Positions 32,001-43,879 are shown, counted from the stretch's first letter. The stretch is DNA of 64,000 bases from Dryobates pubescens (GCF_014839835.1 NC_071646.1:4340001-4404000), one strand, 5' to 3'. A program made the numbers and translations. Notes: generated from the sequence alone by a model not told the origin.

Positions 32001-35000
32001 GCCACTCCTTCCCTCTGCTGCCTGCCCTCACCCAGCCCCAAGCTGGGGGGCTGCTTGCTGGCTATCCCCTGCTGCCCTGCAGGCCCCCACACCTCCCTCC
32101 TGTGTAGGATTGGGGTCAGAAGAGAAATGGAAGACAAGCAGAGGGCAGAGGGGGATGAAGCAAAGTGAACCAAAGGACAGGACATGGGTAGAAAAGCAGC
32201 AGCATGAAGGTGGCAAATCCTCCTTTTGGATCCTATGCCCCTCTTCTGCACCCAGGAGGGGCAGAAATTGCCAGCACACGTGTGAGTAGCCAGCCCACAC
32301 CACCAGCACTGCACCTCCCTGCTGGCACCAGTCTGGTTGACTGATTATGTTAAAGGGAGGAAAAAAAAGTCTGATTATGAGATGTTTCTGGATGTCATGG
32401 AGGGATCAAGCATCTCTAACAGTGCTGGCCCAGCCTCTCTTGCCTAGGGCTGCAGCTAAGCCCAGCTCTGGCAGCATCCAGTGCTCGAGGTGGGAACACA
32501 GACCCTCGCCCAGAGCCACAGTGACAGCCTCAGGATCCTGTGCACGCTGCCATGAAGGGGCCCTGCACCCAAAATGGGAGGCATGAAGGAACTCCTTCTC
32601 TTCTACCCTGGAGCCAGAAGCATGTCCTCCAGCCCCACATCATTTACCAGAGCCTGTATTTGCTGCTCTGATGCTGCTGAGGACAAGGCAGCCCTGCAGT
32701 ACCTACAGAGCAACTCAAACCAGCTGTACCCTTGGCAGAAGGTGGAGTCACCTTCCTGCCACTGCAAGGGGGAACAAGCACCCCCAAGTGCAGTTACAGC
32801 ACCCAAGGAAATGCAACTACCACACAAAATGCTTAGGCTCCAAGCTGCCAGGGAACTTGTCTGTGCACAGATTTGTGTGACCTTCTCCTGCTATGAAATG
32901 TGCCCTAAAATGACTTCTTGCACATTTCTGGAAGCTCTGCTGAGGGCAATTATCACTCCCCAGCTTGCAGCCCAGGGCAGCACTGGCACCAGGGGCTGGG
33001 ATGTGATGATCCAGAGCCATCTGGGAAGCAGACAGGATGCTGTTGGGAGGGAAGGAAGCAAGTCCCAGATTCTGGGAGGTGATTCTGCAGCCCCACATGT
33101 GCACTAGGCAAACAGGGAGATCACAGCAGGACACACTGTCCCTGGAGAGGGCAGGCTTGGGTGGCTCTGCCTGGTCCTGCTGCCCAACCAGGGTGCTTCC
33201 CAATTACTGGGTAAAAAGCAGGGGCTGCCCTGCAGGGACATACCTGCTGTCACCAGCGTTGGCCACGTAGAACTTGCCCATAAGGTAGATGGCAGCCAGG
33301 GCACAGCAGCCCCCAGGTAGGTGCTGGGAAGCCCTTTCCCGCTCGATCTGGTCATCCTGGGGAGACAGAGAACAGCTCCAGGCAGGGAGGGAGGTGGTCT
33401 CATGCCAGTACGCAGCCCAAAGTAGCACCCAGCTGCTGCTGCCCAAGCCAAGAGCTGCTCCAGGTAGGAGCAGGAGCCAGTCAGACCTGGGCATCTCTCC
33501 CCACACAGCCCAGAGTGGCTGCAAGGCTGGAGGGGATGTGGCTTCACCAGGGTGGTGGAGCAAGCAGGAAAGAGCAAGATGAGATGAGCAGCTGGGACTG
33601 CTGGAACAAACCACAGTGAAGCCCTTTGCACCCACACAGGCCTGGAGCCCAAACTCTCTGCATCCTGCATCCCAGAAATACAGGGGAGCATCACAGTGCC
33701 CTCTCCAAGACTGTCCTGCTAGGAGAACTCACTGCAGCCCTCTCCTTGCTGCAGAGCTGCCTTTGCAATGCAGACAAGAACAGCAGAAATGCCCCCATGG
33801 AGGGGCTGGATGTCCCTAGAGGTAGGGGCTTGCTCACCATGAGCTTGAAGGCATTCTCGATGGCACCGATCACCAGGCTCTCGTGGGAGACTGCTTTCTC
33901 CAGGTGAAACCGTGGCACAGCATTGTTGGGGACTTCCCCATCGTCCTCTGTGAGGGGGACCTGGCTCTGCTCTGTGGGGCAAGCCCTCATGTCGTGTGGG
34001 AGACAGATGGGAGGTGGGGAGGGGTCCTGCAGGATGTCCACGAGGTCCCGGAGCTGCTCGCAGATGTGCAGATGAAGCTTCTTGGATGCCATGACAGCAG
34101 CACCGCTGCCTGCGTGGCCATCAAACAGGGCCCAGTAGTGGAAATAAAACCCCTTCCTGCCCTGCAAGGAGAGAAAGGAAGGTGAGGTGAGCCCGTGAGG
34201 AAGCAGGGAATTCAGAGCAGCTTGTGTCACCAGCTGGGCACAGTGACACAGGATTCTGCCTGTGCAGGCAGGAGCGATGTGGGCAGCTGATGGAGGGCAG
34301 CTGATAGAGGGCAGCTGGACACAGCCAGTCCCTGGCTCCAGCCCAGCCCTGAGTCAGGCACCTCGTGCTGCCAGCAGTGTGTCTCTGCAGCCAGCTCCTC
34401 TGAAGGAGGCAGGATAGGGACCCCCAGGCCAGCCAGCCCTGGCACAGCCCAGCAGGAATATGGTGGGAAGTGGTAAGGAGCAGAGGCACCACAGGCCCCA
34501 TCTCATGCCCTGCAGCTGGGCACTCTCCCAGCCTCCCTATCCCATCCCTGCCCCTGCCCAGCTCTCACCCCATCCAGCTCCCTGCCACCTTCCCTGGATG
34601 GCAGCCGGGCCCCGGGGCTTGGCCTCCTCTCCACAAACACCACCTCGCAGCATGCCTGGTCCTCATTGTGCTGGCTCTTCCCTGCATTTATCACCCTGCC
34701 AGGAGGAAACAAGGCATCAAAGCTTCTCCTTTCACATCCTGCTCCAGCAGAGCTCACCTTGCAGCACTTCGCCCTCTGTGTCCCCAAGGACGCTCTCCAG
34801 ATGCTCCTGCCCTGTCTGGGGTGGCAGCAGCCTGGCAAGGAGATGTCTCAGACCACTTCCATGGGTTGATCTGGGGCCAGCAGCTGCCCAGCTGGGCCCA
34901 GGGGAGAGCAGGCACCCACCAAGGGACCAGAAAAAGCTGGGTTTGCTGAATGTCCCCACCACTGCCCCAGGCAGAGTGACTGCCCAAAAACCTGCCCCAG

Positions 35001-36227
35001 CCTCAACACACACACATCCAGCCAGGACCCATGGATAGAGTTATAGCCCCATCCACATCCCACCAACCCTCAGAGGGAGCAGGTGCCTCAGGAGAGGAGA
35101 AGCTGGGGAAGAGGAAACCAGCAGAACTTTTGCACCCTAACTTCTCACAGCCTGTGCTGGCACAGCAGAGTTCAGGTCTAGACTGCAAAACCTGCTCACA
35201 GGAGGAAGCTGTAAACAAGCTCTAGGGGATGAGCTTTTGGGCACAGACTTTCCAAGTGGTTTGAAGAAAGAAATCTAGGGAAGGGAGTCTTGAGCAGAGG
35301 GTGGGTTCTGCTCCGGGTGGTCCTAACCCAAGATCTCCTAGGGCCAAAAAACATTTCAAAAAGCTCCCCAGGATATCAGATCTGCTGAGGCAAGGGATGC
35401 AGGAGCGGACTGAGCAGAACGGTGGCTTTCAAAGTCTGGCCTTCCCCACCAGCCATCAGTCAAGGATGAAACTCGTCACGAGTAAAAGGAGAAGGGGACC
35501 AGGCTCTTCAAGGGGAAGTAAAAAGGTCCCACTCCCGTGACAGCTTCAATTCCCTTCTCCTCCGAGTCCTGCAGAGCCGCAGTGGTTTGCTTCCCCATCA
35601 CTGACAGCGGGTGTGGTGCCGGTAAGTGGAAAGAACAAACTGGCCAGAGGAGCCCGCAGCCCCCCCGAGGAGCGGGTGGGTGGGCGCGGGTGAGAGCATT
35701 AAACCCACGCGGTTCTTTCCCACCCGCGGGCATTCGCGGATCCAGCTCCACCCGCCTCTGCCAGGAGCCTCCCGCCGGCCGCGACCCAGATTAGCTCCCG
35801 GGATCTCGCTCCGGTGCCGACGGTCCCGCCCTCCCCGGGCTGCAGAACCCCCGGTCGCTGGGCTACCCCCATCCCATCCCATCCCATCCCATCCCATCCC
35901 ATCCCATCCCATCCCATCCCATCCCATCCCATCCCATCCCATCCCCGCTCACTCCGCGTAGCCTGTGCTCCAAGGCAGGCGGCGGCGGCCGTCGCGGGGG
36001 CTCTGCACGGCCCTGCCCGTGTGGTCCCCGGCGCGGCGCAGCTCCTCGGGGGTCAGCTGCAGGAAGGCCGGACGGCAGCAGGAGGACGAAGGGCCCGCCG
36101 GGGAGCCCCCGGTCCCGCCGCTGCCGCTGCCGCCACCTCCCCGGGGCTCGGCCGGGGGCTGCCCGCTCGCCCCGGCGCCCAGCCCTGCCACCAGCTGCGC
36201 AACGGCTGCGCGCACTCGCGGCAGCAT
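29019..36227 (-). CDS. PPM1J: Protein phosphatase 1J, PP2C family (10 exons)
   Basis: A Mg2+/Mn2+-dependent Ser/Thr phosphatase of the PPM1H/J/M subgroup. Exons in transcript order: 36227-35953, 34695-34569, 34161-33838, 33356-33244, 31883-31799, 30365-30247, 30059-29996, 29870-29763, 29619-29468 and 29166-29019. They total 1515 bases, 504 aa (human 505), with every junction in phase. PP2C signatures are visible: ALFDGHAG near residues 145-152 (metal-binding Asp), NAGDSR, TRGLGDH near 379-385 and GTDGLWD near 425-431, ending SGDDISVFVIPLGGPGNYT. The N-terminus MLPRVRAAVAQLV followed by a Gly/Ser/Pro-rich low-complexity stretch matches the human start MLNRVRSAVAHLV. The frame stays open upstream of this Met, but homology favours this ATG. 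The first exon lies in a CpG island; intron 1 begins with an ATCCC array. Confidence 0.97.
35871..35945 (+). repeat. (ATCCC)15 microsatellite at PPM1J intron 1 donor
   Basis: Fifteen perfect five-base units, GGGAT on the gene's sense strand. The array starts within seven bases of the exon 1 splice donor (35952-35951). The many GGG runs on the sense strand could form G-quadruplexes in DNA or nascent RNA. Confidence 0.97.
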
Positions 36228-36700
36228 GACGAGCCGGGCCGGGCCGAGCCGAGCCGGGCTGAACGGGGTCGAACGGAGCCGTGCCGGGCCCGCCGCCCCG
36301 CCCCGGGCCCGCCCCGCTCCCCCGCGCCTTCCGCCGGCCGCCCCGGTGCGGGGGGTGCGGGAGGGGCCGGCGGCTCTGCCGCGGGTACGCGCATGGCCCC
36401 GAAGGTTCCCCCCGCGGCACCCGGTACGCTCCCCACACAGCCCGGTGTGTCCCGGTACCCAGCCCCGGGACAGCCACCGCGAGCTCACCAGAGGCTGCCT
36501 CGGAGCGATGCGGAGCCGCGGAGGAGCGGCGTTGGGAAAGGCTTTTCCCGGCTGCAGGCGACAGAGGGAACGTAGGGAGGGGGTTGCAGGAGAGCCGTGC
36601 CCCTTCCCGGGCTCTCCCGGTGGATCGGTGTCCTGGCTGGATCTTCCCGGGGCTGCAGGAGAACCGCCTACCCCGGTACGACATCCCCACCGGTGGCAGC
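35953..36700 (-). promoter_or_regulatory. PPM1J: PPM1J CpG island and promoter region
   Basis: Dense CpG across exon 1 and several hundred bases upstream. GCCGAGCCGAGCC quasi-repeats lie at 36235-36290, immediately before the ATG on the sense strand. No TATA box was noticed. The start site is probably within about 100 bases of the ATG, by analogy with human. Confidence 0.6.
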
Positions 36701-37275
36701 TGCTCTGTCACCCTCCCTGCGCTCCCGGTGAAACCCAACCCCCGCAGCCATGCTCGGCTATTAATAACCGGCCTCGGAGGAGCTGAGAGAGAGGACGGGG
36801 AGCTGAGTCGCCTCCCCTCCGCCAAGCTCCAGCACCCATCGGGAGCTGGGTTGAACTGCCCCAGAACCAGACACTCCGCTGCTGGCGGGGAAGGTCTGGC
36901 ACCTCAAACAGCATCACTGGCCCAGCCCAACCGCAGCACCTCCCCACCTCCGGGTTCCTATGGCAACAAAAGAAAAGGGGGGGAGGGGGCAAACAAGAAG
37001 AAGGAAAAAAAGAACCTGCTGAAAGGACACAGGATTTGCCTACGATAAATCAATACTGGGGCTATTTCCTGAGACCAGTGTGCCCCAGTGCTCCCAGAAG
37101 CTCTGCAGAGGAACCGTTTATTCCCTTACATGCAGCCCCTTGGCGCTGCAAGGTCCCAGCTGAAGCAGGGCTCTGTAAAGCTCCCCAGGCTTTAGACTCC
37201 TTCAGCCAGAGCTCTTCCAGCTGCACCACAGCCTCAAGATCACCCTACAGAGGTTACTCAACACTCCCTCCTGCC

Positions 37276-37502
37276 CAGGGGAAGTTTAGGCTGGAGGTGA
37301 GGAGAAAGTTCTTCACTGAGAGAGTTGTTAGCCATTGGAATGTGCTGCCCAGGGAGGTGGTGGAGTCACCGTCCCTGGAGGTGTTCAAGAGGGATGTGGC
37401 ACTTGGTGCCATGGTCTAGTAGGCATGAAGTGTTGGGTGACAGGTTGGACTTGGTGATCTTTGAGGTCTTTTCCAACCTTGTTGATTCTATAATTCTATG
37501 AT
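37276..37502 (+). mobile_element. CR1 LINE 3' end
   Basis: From CAGGGGAAGTTTAGGCTGGA to the TAATTCTATGAT end. It is nearly identical in its central part to the copies at 3.2, 52.1 and 52.9 kb, so of the same young subfamily. Confidence 0.92.
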
Positions 37503-37550
37503 TTCCCAGTCCCTAGCTTTAACTCAACAGATCTTTTTGAAGCTCCTAGA

Positions 37551-37795
37551 ACCACAGAATTATTAGGGTTGAAGGGGACCTCAAGGCTCATCCAGTTCCA
37601 CCCCCCTGCCATGGGCAGGGACACCTCACACTACAGCAGGCTGCTCACAGCCACATCCAGCCTGGCTGCAATAACCTCCAGGGATGAGGCTTCCACCACC
37701 TCCCTGGGCAACCTGTGCCAGTCTCTCGCCACCCTCATGAGGAAGAATTTCTTCCTAACATCCAATCTGAATCTGCACACTTCTAGTTTTGTTCC
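37551..37795 (-). mobile_element. CR1 LINE fragment, older type, reverse
   Basis: From ACCACAGAATTATTAGGGTT to TTCTAGTTTTGTTCC, closely resembling the reverse copy at 4208-4660 (shared ATGAGGCTTCCACCA and TCCAATCTGAATCT segments). It begins 49 bases after the preceding plus-oriented CR1. Confidence 0.9.
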
Positions 37796-39753
37796 ACACA
37801 CACTTCATCTCACACCTCTCCCTCTCACACCCCCCTATTTAGAGCTGCTGCCTTATTTCCCACCAAGCCTCACCCCCACTGCTTACCTGTGTGTCCCAGC
37901 TGTTACTGGGCTCCAGTTAATGTGTTCCCCATAAATATCCCCCTGCTCTCCCATGGTGGGTGCTGCAGGACTGGAGGAGAGAGGTGGAACAAGCTCTTTG
38001 GGTTGGAAGTACCTGAGATTCAGATGGGTTCCTCAGCAGATGCATTTATGCTTACTGGGTCAGAGTAAGCCACAGCTTGTCATTGTCACCTGTAGTGACC
38101 TCCTGCTCGAGCTGCTCCACTGCCAGCACCGACCTGTCCAGCTTAATATTCCCTTGCCCACAGGTTCTGCTCTCATGCTTCATGGCAGAGCCTGTGTCCC
38201 CTCCCCAGCCGGTGCCGTGGGGGTTTGTGCGCGGGGTGGGCTACAGGTCCACCCACGCCCCTCTGCCAGCCTCTGCTCCTCCAGCATCCCCCGATCCCGG
38301 GGCTGGAGCCGCGCCGGGGGTGCCTGCAGGTCGCGGTGGAGGCACTGGATGGCGACACAGGCTGCGCTACGGCCCCGGCTGCGCGGCCAGCCGCGGGCTA
38401 CCGGCATTCACTGGGGACCCCCGCACCGGCCGGGCAGGGCGAGCGGCTGGCGAGTGACCACATCGACAGTGAAGGCCATCAGTTTCCTTCCTGTCTTTCT
38501 CTCGTGAGGGATGGCGAGCAGGGAGAGTCCAGCTGCCTATTGCAAGTCACTCCAGGATCACTCCAGCCCGGTGCAGCTCTCCGTGAGACTTTAACAGGGG
38601 CCTGGGACTCCTCCCCGTTAGCTGCCTGGGGGTTCACCGTGGCTGGGGAGCCCGGGGTTTGGCTGGGTTTGCAGCCCTGGTACACACAGAGGTTACACAG
38701 CCTCGGGTATCTTTGGCACTGGCTCCCCATCTTCTCCCTCAGGGTCATTCAGTGCCTCCTGGCCTTGTGCAAGCTCTGGTAGTCTGGAAGCCGAGAGTCT
38801 GGGACATCAGGGACCCCCGAGGGGCTGCACCGGTGTGGCTGGGAGCTGTGGTGGGTAGGGGAACAGCTGTACCAGCCTGGACACCTGAGTGTCTGTCCCA
38901 TCATGACTGGGAGATGTGGTGGCTGTGGATTGAACAGTGTCAGTGTGGAGGTCAGCACCCCTCTGGCCCCTCTCCAGCAGCCCTGGGTTCCCTCCCTTTG
39001 CTCCATATTGCCTGCCCCAAACAGTATCTCTGCCCTGCTGCTCCTCACGCAGGGGAGTCTCTGGCACGGTGAGTGCAATATCCTTGTGCTACTGAGGCTG
39101 GAAATCACCAGATTCCCTTGGGATCTTGTCTCCTCTGTGGGGCTGCCAATCTGCCCTGCACTGCTGAGTCACCAGGATGCTTTCCTTGGAAAGAAGGAAA
39201 TGGCAGCTTCCAAACTGATTCCTGTGTCGGGCTGCTCCTGTCTGGTGTTTGTTGTCTCTGTTATGCTAAGCACTGCACAGAATGAATGGCCCGACATAAA
39301 AAGAGGCTGCAGGAATGCTCCCGGGGACAATGCAGTGCTAATAACGGGTTTCCAAGAAAGAGGGCTGCATTTCCTCCCATTCATCCCACCCCCGGTCAAT
39401 GGGGAGTTTCCTCCTTGCCTGCCAGGCTGGTGTCCCCCTCCCCGAGGCTGCCGAGCACAGGATCTGAGGATGCAGGGCTGGGCTGCGTCAAGCTGTGAGC
39501 TTGGGGAGGCAAATGCCAGTAAATGGCCCCTTTGGAGGGCAGTGGTTCTGATTTTTGCCCTCCCCACACCTCAGGGGTTTCTGCCTGGGGTGCTCAGGCT
39601 TTCCCTGCACCCCTGCCTCACCCAAGGTGTCCCTCCTGACCTGAGCACAGGTCCAGGCATTCCTTCTTCATGGTCATGGCTTCCAACAGTTTCTTTGGCA
39701 GACCCTTGTGATTCCCACTAAAGCCACCAGCTTCATGCTTCCAAACCCATCTC

Positions 39754-39966
39754 ACACAGAATCACCGAATCACCAATGTTGGAAGAGACCTCAAAGATCA
39801 TCAAGTCCAACCTGCCACCACAGACCTCATGACTAAACCATGGCACCAAGGGCCACATCCAGTCCCCTCTTGAACACCTCCAGGGATGGGGACTCCACCA
39901 CCAGGGTCCCTGGGCAGCACATTCCAATGGCCAACAACTCTCTCAGTGAAGAACTTTCTCCTCACC
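39754..39966 (-). mobile_element. CR1 LINE fragment, left arm of inverted pair
   Basis: Reverse complement of the CR1 3' end, from ACACAGAATCACCGAATCAC to the GAACTTTCTCCTCACC segment. It meets an opposite CR1 directly at its truncated 5' side. Confidence 0.92.
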
Positions 39967-40102
39967 ACCATCCCTGGAGGTGTTCAAGAGGGGGTTGAAT
40001 GTGGCACTTGAAGCTGTGGTTTAGTAGTCATGAGGTCTTGGGTGACAGCTTGGACTTGATGATCTTTGAGGTCTTTTCCAACCTTATTGATTCTATGATT
40101 TT
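39963..40102 (+). mobile_element. CR1 LINE fragment, right arm of inverted pair
   Basis: Starts at CACCATCCCTGGAGGTGTTC and runs to TTATTGATTCTATGATT. It abuts the left arm with a few shared bases (TCACCA) and no spacer. Confidence 0.92.
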
Positions 40103-40910
40103 AAAACAGCATTTAAAAAGCCTTTCTAAGTTCATCATTCATCTGCATTGCCTGAGTTGCACAGGGTGGGGAGATGAGGCCAAGGGTCTTTCCTAGGGAA
40201 AGAATGACAGGTTAGTGGCATTTAAGCCAGAAGAGAAGTAAATTAAACATCTAGATCATAAAAGTACCAGAGGATGCTTTAAAGCAGACTCTTTGCAGCA
40301 GTGCATTAGTTGACTGCAGAACTTTACTGTGTAATGAGCAATATATTAATTTATAATTAGTGTAATACAGTGAAGCTCAGCAAATAGCTCTGTGCACTCT
40401 GGATAATTCATCAGCAGAAGAAGCAGCTCTTAATGGTTTCCAAGGTTTGCCTGTCCCCTGTAATTGGGAAGTTAAGAATTTATTGTTATTTCTTCCAGGG
40501 GGTAATGTGATTGCAACCATCCTGCCTTTATTCCTCCTCTGCTCCTGCTGGAGTGGCAGAACAGCCCCCAGAGTGCTGCAGCTCAGGGCTGTGTGACCTC
40601 TGTGCAGGGCATTGTTGGCATTTTGCAACCTGGATAAGCTGAGACTGGTGCAGGTTCCCTGCAGGTTTTCCTCTTCCTGCTGCAGAGAGTGGTCAGCAGG
40701 TTAGAACCTCTGGGCTCACTTGGTTTTTCCTCCTCTGCTTGTCCCTGCATGGCCTTTCATCACCCGAGGGATCTTCACCCTAAATGCTGCTCTCCAAGGC
40801 TTCTCCTGCTTCCATGGAACCTCACCTGGCAGTAACAATACAGCAGGACAATAACAAAGGTGTGACAATAAGGCTAACTGGAAATTCCAGAGCCTCTGGA
40901 GGTTTTCTTA

Positions 40911-41030
40911 GGTGTTCAAGAGGGGATTGGATGTGGCACTTGGTGCCATGGTTTAGTCATGCGGTCTGTGGTGACAGGTTGGACTTGATGAGCTTTGAGG
41001 TCTCTTCCAACCTTGGTGATTCTGTGATTC
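40911..41030 (+). mobile_element. CR1 LINE 3'-terminal fragment
   Basis: Short copy from GGTGTTCAAGAGGGGATTGG to TGATTCTGTGATTC. Its last 60 bases resemble the 52.2-kb copy. Confidence 0.92.
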
Positions 41031-41789
41031 TTCTTTTCAGTTTGGAAGCCTAGACACATCCCAGGGACCCTGAGCAGGACTTATCCCTGCTTGTACTCCC
41101 CAGAGACCCTCTCTGCTGAGCCCTGAAGGGTCAGGCAGGCATCTGAACTCCCAGTCCCTGTCCTCAAGCAAAGCCTTCTGAAAAAGGCTCTCAATCCTTG
41201 GAGCTGTGTTCTCAGAGCTGAACTAGCCTGGAGGCCATGCTGCTGCCTCAGGAAATGGACAAATAAGCTTCATCCTGAACTCAGTGACCTGCTGAACACA
41301 GGTTGTGACAATCCCTCCCAAGGAATGAAACATCAGGGGTTCTGCTTTGTCCATCTTCAATAAAGTCATTGATACTCCTCTGCATACCAGCAGCTGCAGA
41401 GAAGTTGGTCTCAATGAGAGTGTAAAGTCTTCTGGTGTGTCTCTCTCCATCAGTGTAACCATCTAACCTGAGCCTGTGGCATAAAACCTGAGTTTTCTCC
41501 CCCCAGATCAAGTCATTTGGTCACTGGGGTGCAGAGGGGTCCCAGGTATGTTGACAGTTGTCTGGTCTGAGAGGAAATGCTGCTGATGTGCAGCACTAAG
41601 ACTTCCTAGCACAGCTCCTTTCATTGCCAAACTTGTCACAGATACTAAGAACTCTTTTTTACTCTCCCCAGTAAAGTAACAACCCCTTGAAGGGTCCCAG
41701 CCTAGGCAGTGAGCAATGCTGAGGGCTGTGGCTGGATGCTGGAGCAAAACAAAACTGGGGAGGAGGAACTGATGTGATGAATCTGGCAG

Positions 41790-42190
41790 GATTTAAATGA
41801 AACCAGTTTCACTAAAGTCTTAATTCTTGCCCAGCTCTGAAGTGCTGTGATCTGGAAAGCAGCAAGTTTGTCTTTCTGTGCCATTGCATCAATAAAGAGC
41901 TTGAGTTTTGTATTGAAATAATCTGGCCTAATGTAATTGGTGTTGGCTGGCATGAAAGGTAGCTCTAACTGCATGTGCTCTTGATCATTCCCATTAAAAC
42001 TCTGTGATCTGAAAAGTAATATGTTTGTGTTTCCTTATGGCAGCAGCAGAGACCTGAGCTGGCAGGCTCTTGATCAAATCACCTGATGAATACAAACAGC
42101 AGATTTAATTTAGTTTCATATTGATTTTTGCCATTATTATTAAGCCCCTCTGATCTGAAGAATGAGATGCTTGTGTTTCCTTAATGTCTT
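41790..42190. repeat. Diverged tandem triplication, unit about 150 bp
   Basis: Three related segments carry a core like CTGTGATCTGAAAAG followed by TTTGTGTTTCCTTATGG, at about 41845, 42002 and 42148 (spacings about 157 and 146). The third lacks two bases in the core, and flanking text (AGAGCTTGAG / AGACCTGAGC) is weakly repeated too. It does not resemble CR1. Confidence 0.55.
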
Positions 42191-42359
42191 ATTACCAGGG
42201 TGTGGGTTAATCTTGTAGAGCTTCTCCCTGTTCTTTTAGGCAACCAAGCCTAATTAAACTGGAGTTTAACATATGGTGAGTTTCAGTCCATAGAGGGAGG
42301 AAAAAAAACATAGTTCCCTTCTAGCAAAGCAGCCTCTTCCTACCATGGGCCTCCTAAAG

Positions 42360-42890
42360 CTGGTTAGGCCACACCTTGAGCCCTGTGTCCAGTTCTGGGC
42401 TCCTCAGTTTAGGAAAGATGTTGACTTGCTGCAAGGTGTCCAGAGAAGGGCAACAAAGCTGGGGAGGGGTCTGGAGCACAGCCCTGGGAGGAGAGGCTGA
42501 GGGAGCTGGGGTTGCTTAGCCTGGAGAAGAGGAGGCTCAGGGGAGACCTTCTTGCTCTCTCCAACTCCCTGAAGGGAGGTTGTAGCCAGGTGGGGGTTGG
42601 TCTCTTCTCCCAGGCAAGCAGCAGCAGAACAAGAGGACACAGTCTCAAGCTGTGCCAGGGGAGCTTTAGGCTGGATGTTAGGAGGAAGTTCTTCCCAGCA
42701 AAAGAGATTGGCCATTGGGATGTGCTGCCCAGGGAGGTGGTGGAGTCACCATCCCTGGAGGTGTTTAAGAAGAGCCTGGATGAGGCACTTGGCGCCATGG
42801 TTTAGTTGATTAGATGGTGTTGAGTGATAGGTTGGACTCGATGATCTCAAAGTTCTTTTCCAACGTGGTCTATTCTATTCTATTCTATTC
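42360..42890 (+). mobile_element. CR1 LINE, 531 bp, with ATTCT tail
   Basis: Begins TGGTTAGGCCACACCTTGAG and ends in TATTCTATTCTATTC. The whole length aligns with the 3' two thirds of the copy at 4882-5656. Confidence 0.94.
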
Positions 42891-43725
42891 CCTCTGTCTG
42901 TTTTGGGGTGACTCTACCCTCAGACCAAGGTTTCAGGTTCCCCAGGAGGTGGCTGTGCCAATTAGGACCATGCTTGGGGTAGGCTGCTGGGGCTGTGCCC
43001 TGCCCTCTGCCTTTGCCAGCACTAATTGGCTTTACTGATCCCACCTAGAGATGTTATAAATCAAACAGATTGAAGAAGGACAAGTCTGGGCTTCTGCTGT
43101 GGAGACACAGAGGAGAGAGAAAAGCCTTCTGCAGAGGGGGCCCTGTCTCTGCCCTGCATCCTTCCTAGGAAAGAGCTGGAAATGTCTGATGTGAGGCACC
43201 AAGAGGCTGTGGTTTGCTCTAAGTGGCTGCAGAGACCTGTGTGGAGCAGCTGCTCTGGATCTGTAACTTGGGTTGGGCTTGGGAATTACTTGGTGCTTTT
43301 AGGTGAGCTTGAAAGCCCCAGGAGTGAGCTGTGAGCTGTCCTCTCGAGCCAGAGGCTTTCATTGATACTCAAGCAGCTTTGAGGGAAGAGGAGAAAATGA
43401 GTTCTGTGTAATCCCAGCCTCCCCTCTGGGCTGTCCTGAAGCTGTGGGATTGACTCTGGCAGCAGCTGTGAAAATCCAGCCCTCAGGTTGCTTTTTGTTG
43501 GCATTTTACAGCCTGTTGCTGCTGGTTGGCACAGTGTGCATGGAGCTGCACCCTGGGGTGTTGTGCCAGTCTACAGCTGCTCTGAGGACACAAGCACCCC
43601 AGCCTAGGGTTGGCATCCCCTGGGTCAGGCCTGAGCATCTGCAGAGCTGGGGCTGGGTCGGTGCCTTTCATCAGCTCTTGGCTCTAGAAAGACCCCGAGT
43701 TTAGGTGGAGCTTGCAGCGCTGGGT

Positions 43726-43787
43726 CAGTGGTTGGGCTTGAGGGTCTCAAACGTCTTGCCCAACCTAAACAATTTGGTGATTCGATG
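43726..43787 (+). mobile_element. Degraded CR1 3' end
   Basis: GTGGTTGGGCTTGAGGGTCT followed by CCCAACCTAAACAATTTGGT resembles a decayed CR1 terminus. Short and old. Confidence 0.5.
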
Positions 43788-43879
43788 AACCTGAAGCCAG
43801 GTTCCTGCCTTGAGGAGGAGTGGGGCCAGAAGGCTGCCTGTCTGTCACTCTCTCTGCCCCTCCACACAGCTCAGCACAG

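Larger units (their letters stand above)
36701..43870. other. PPM1J-TAFA3 intergenic region
   Basis: About 7 kb between two divergent genes. It holds seven CR1 pieces, an unexplained CpG-rich patch at about 38.2-38.47 kb, an AT-rich block at 40.2-40.4 kb and a diverged tandem triplication at 41.8-42.2 kb. No coding exon with a recognisable product was seen. Confidence 0.65.

Noticed and set aside
35598-36825. Long minus-strand frames with GWDGM repeats around the PPM1J first exon
   Set aside because: They come from the ATCCC array and CpG-island composition; only the segment 36227-35953 is PPM1J coding sequence.
38180-38407. Minus-strand frame with an HRDL tetrapeptide recalling a kinase catalytic loop
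   Set aside because: None of the other kinase motifs (an Asn five residues on, DFG, APE) follows and there are no supporting exons; a four-residue match is chance.
41281-41974. Three minus-strand frames of 76-90 codons with fairly protein-like composition
   Set aside because: No domain recognised, no matching splice signals, and part overlaps the tandem triplication; not enough to call a gene or pseudogene.
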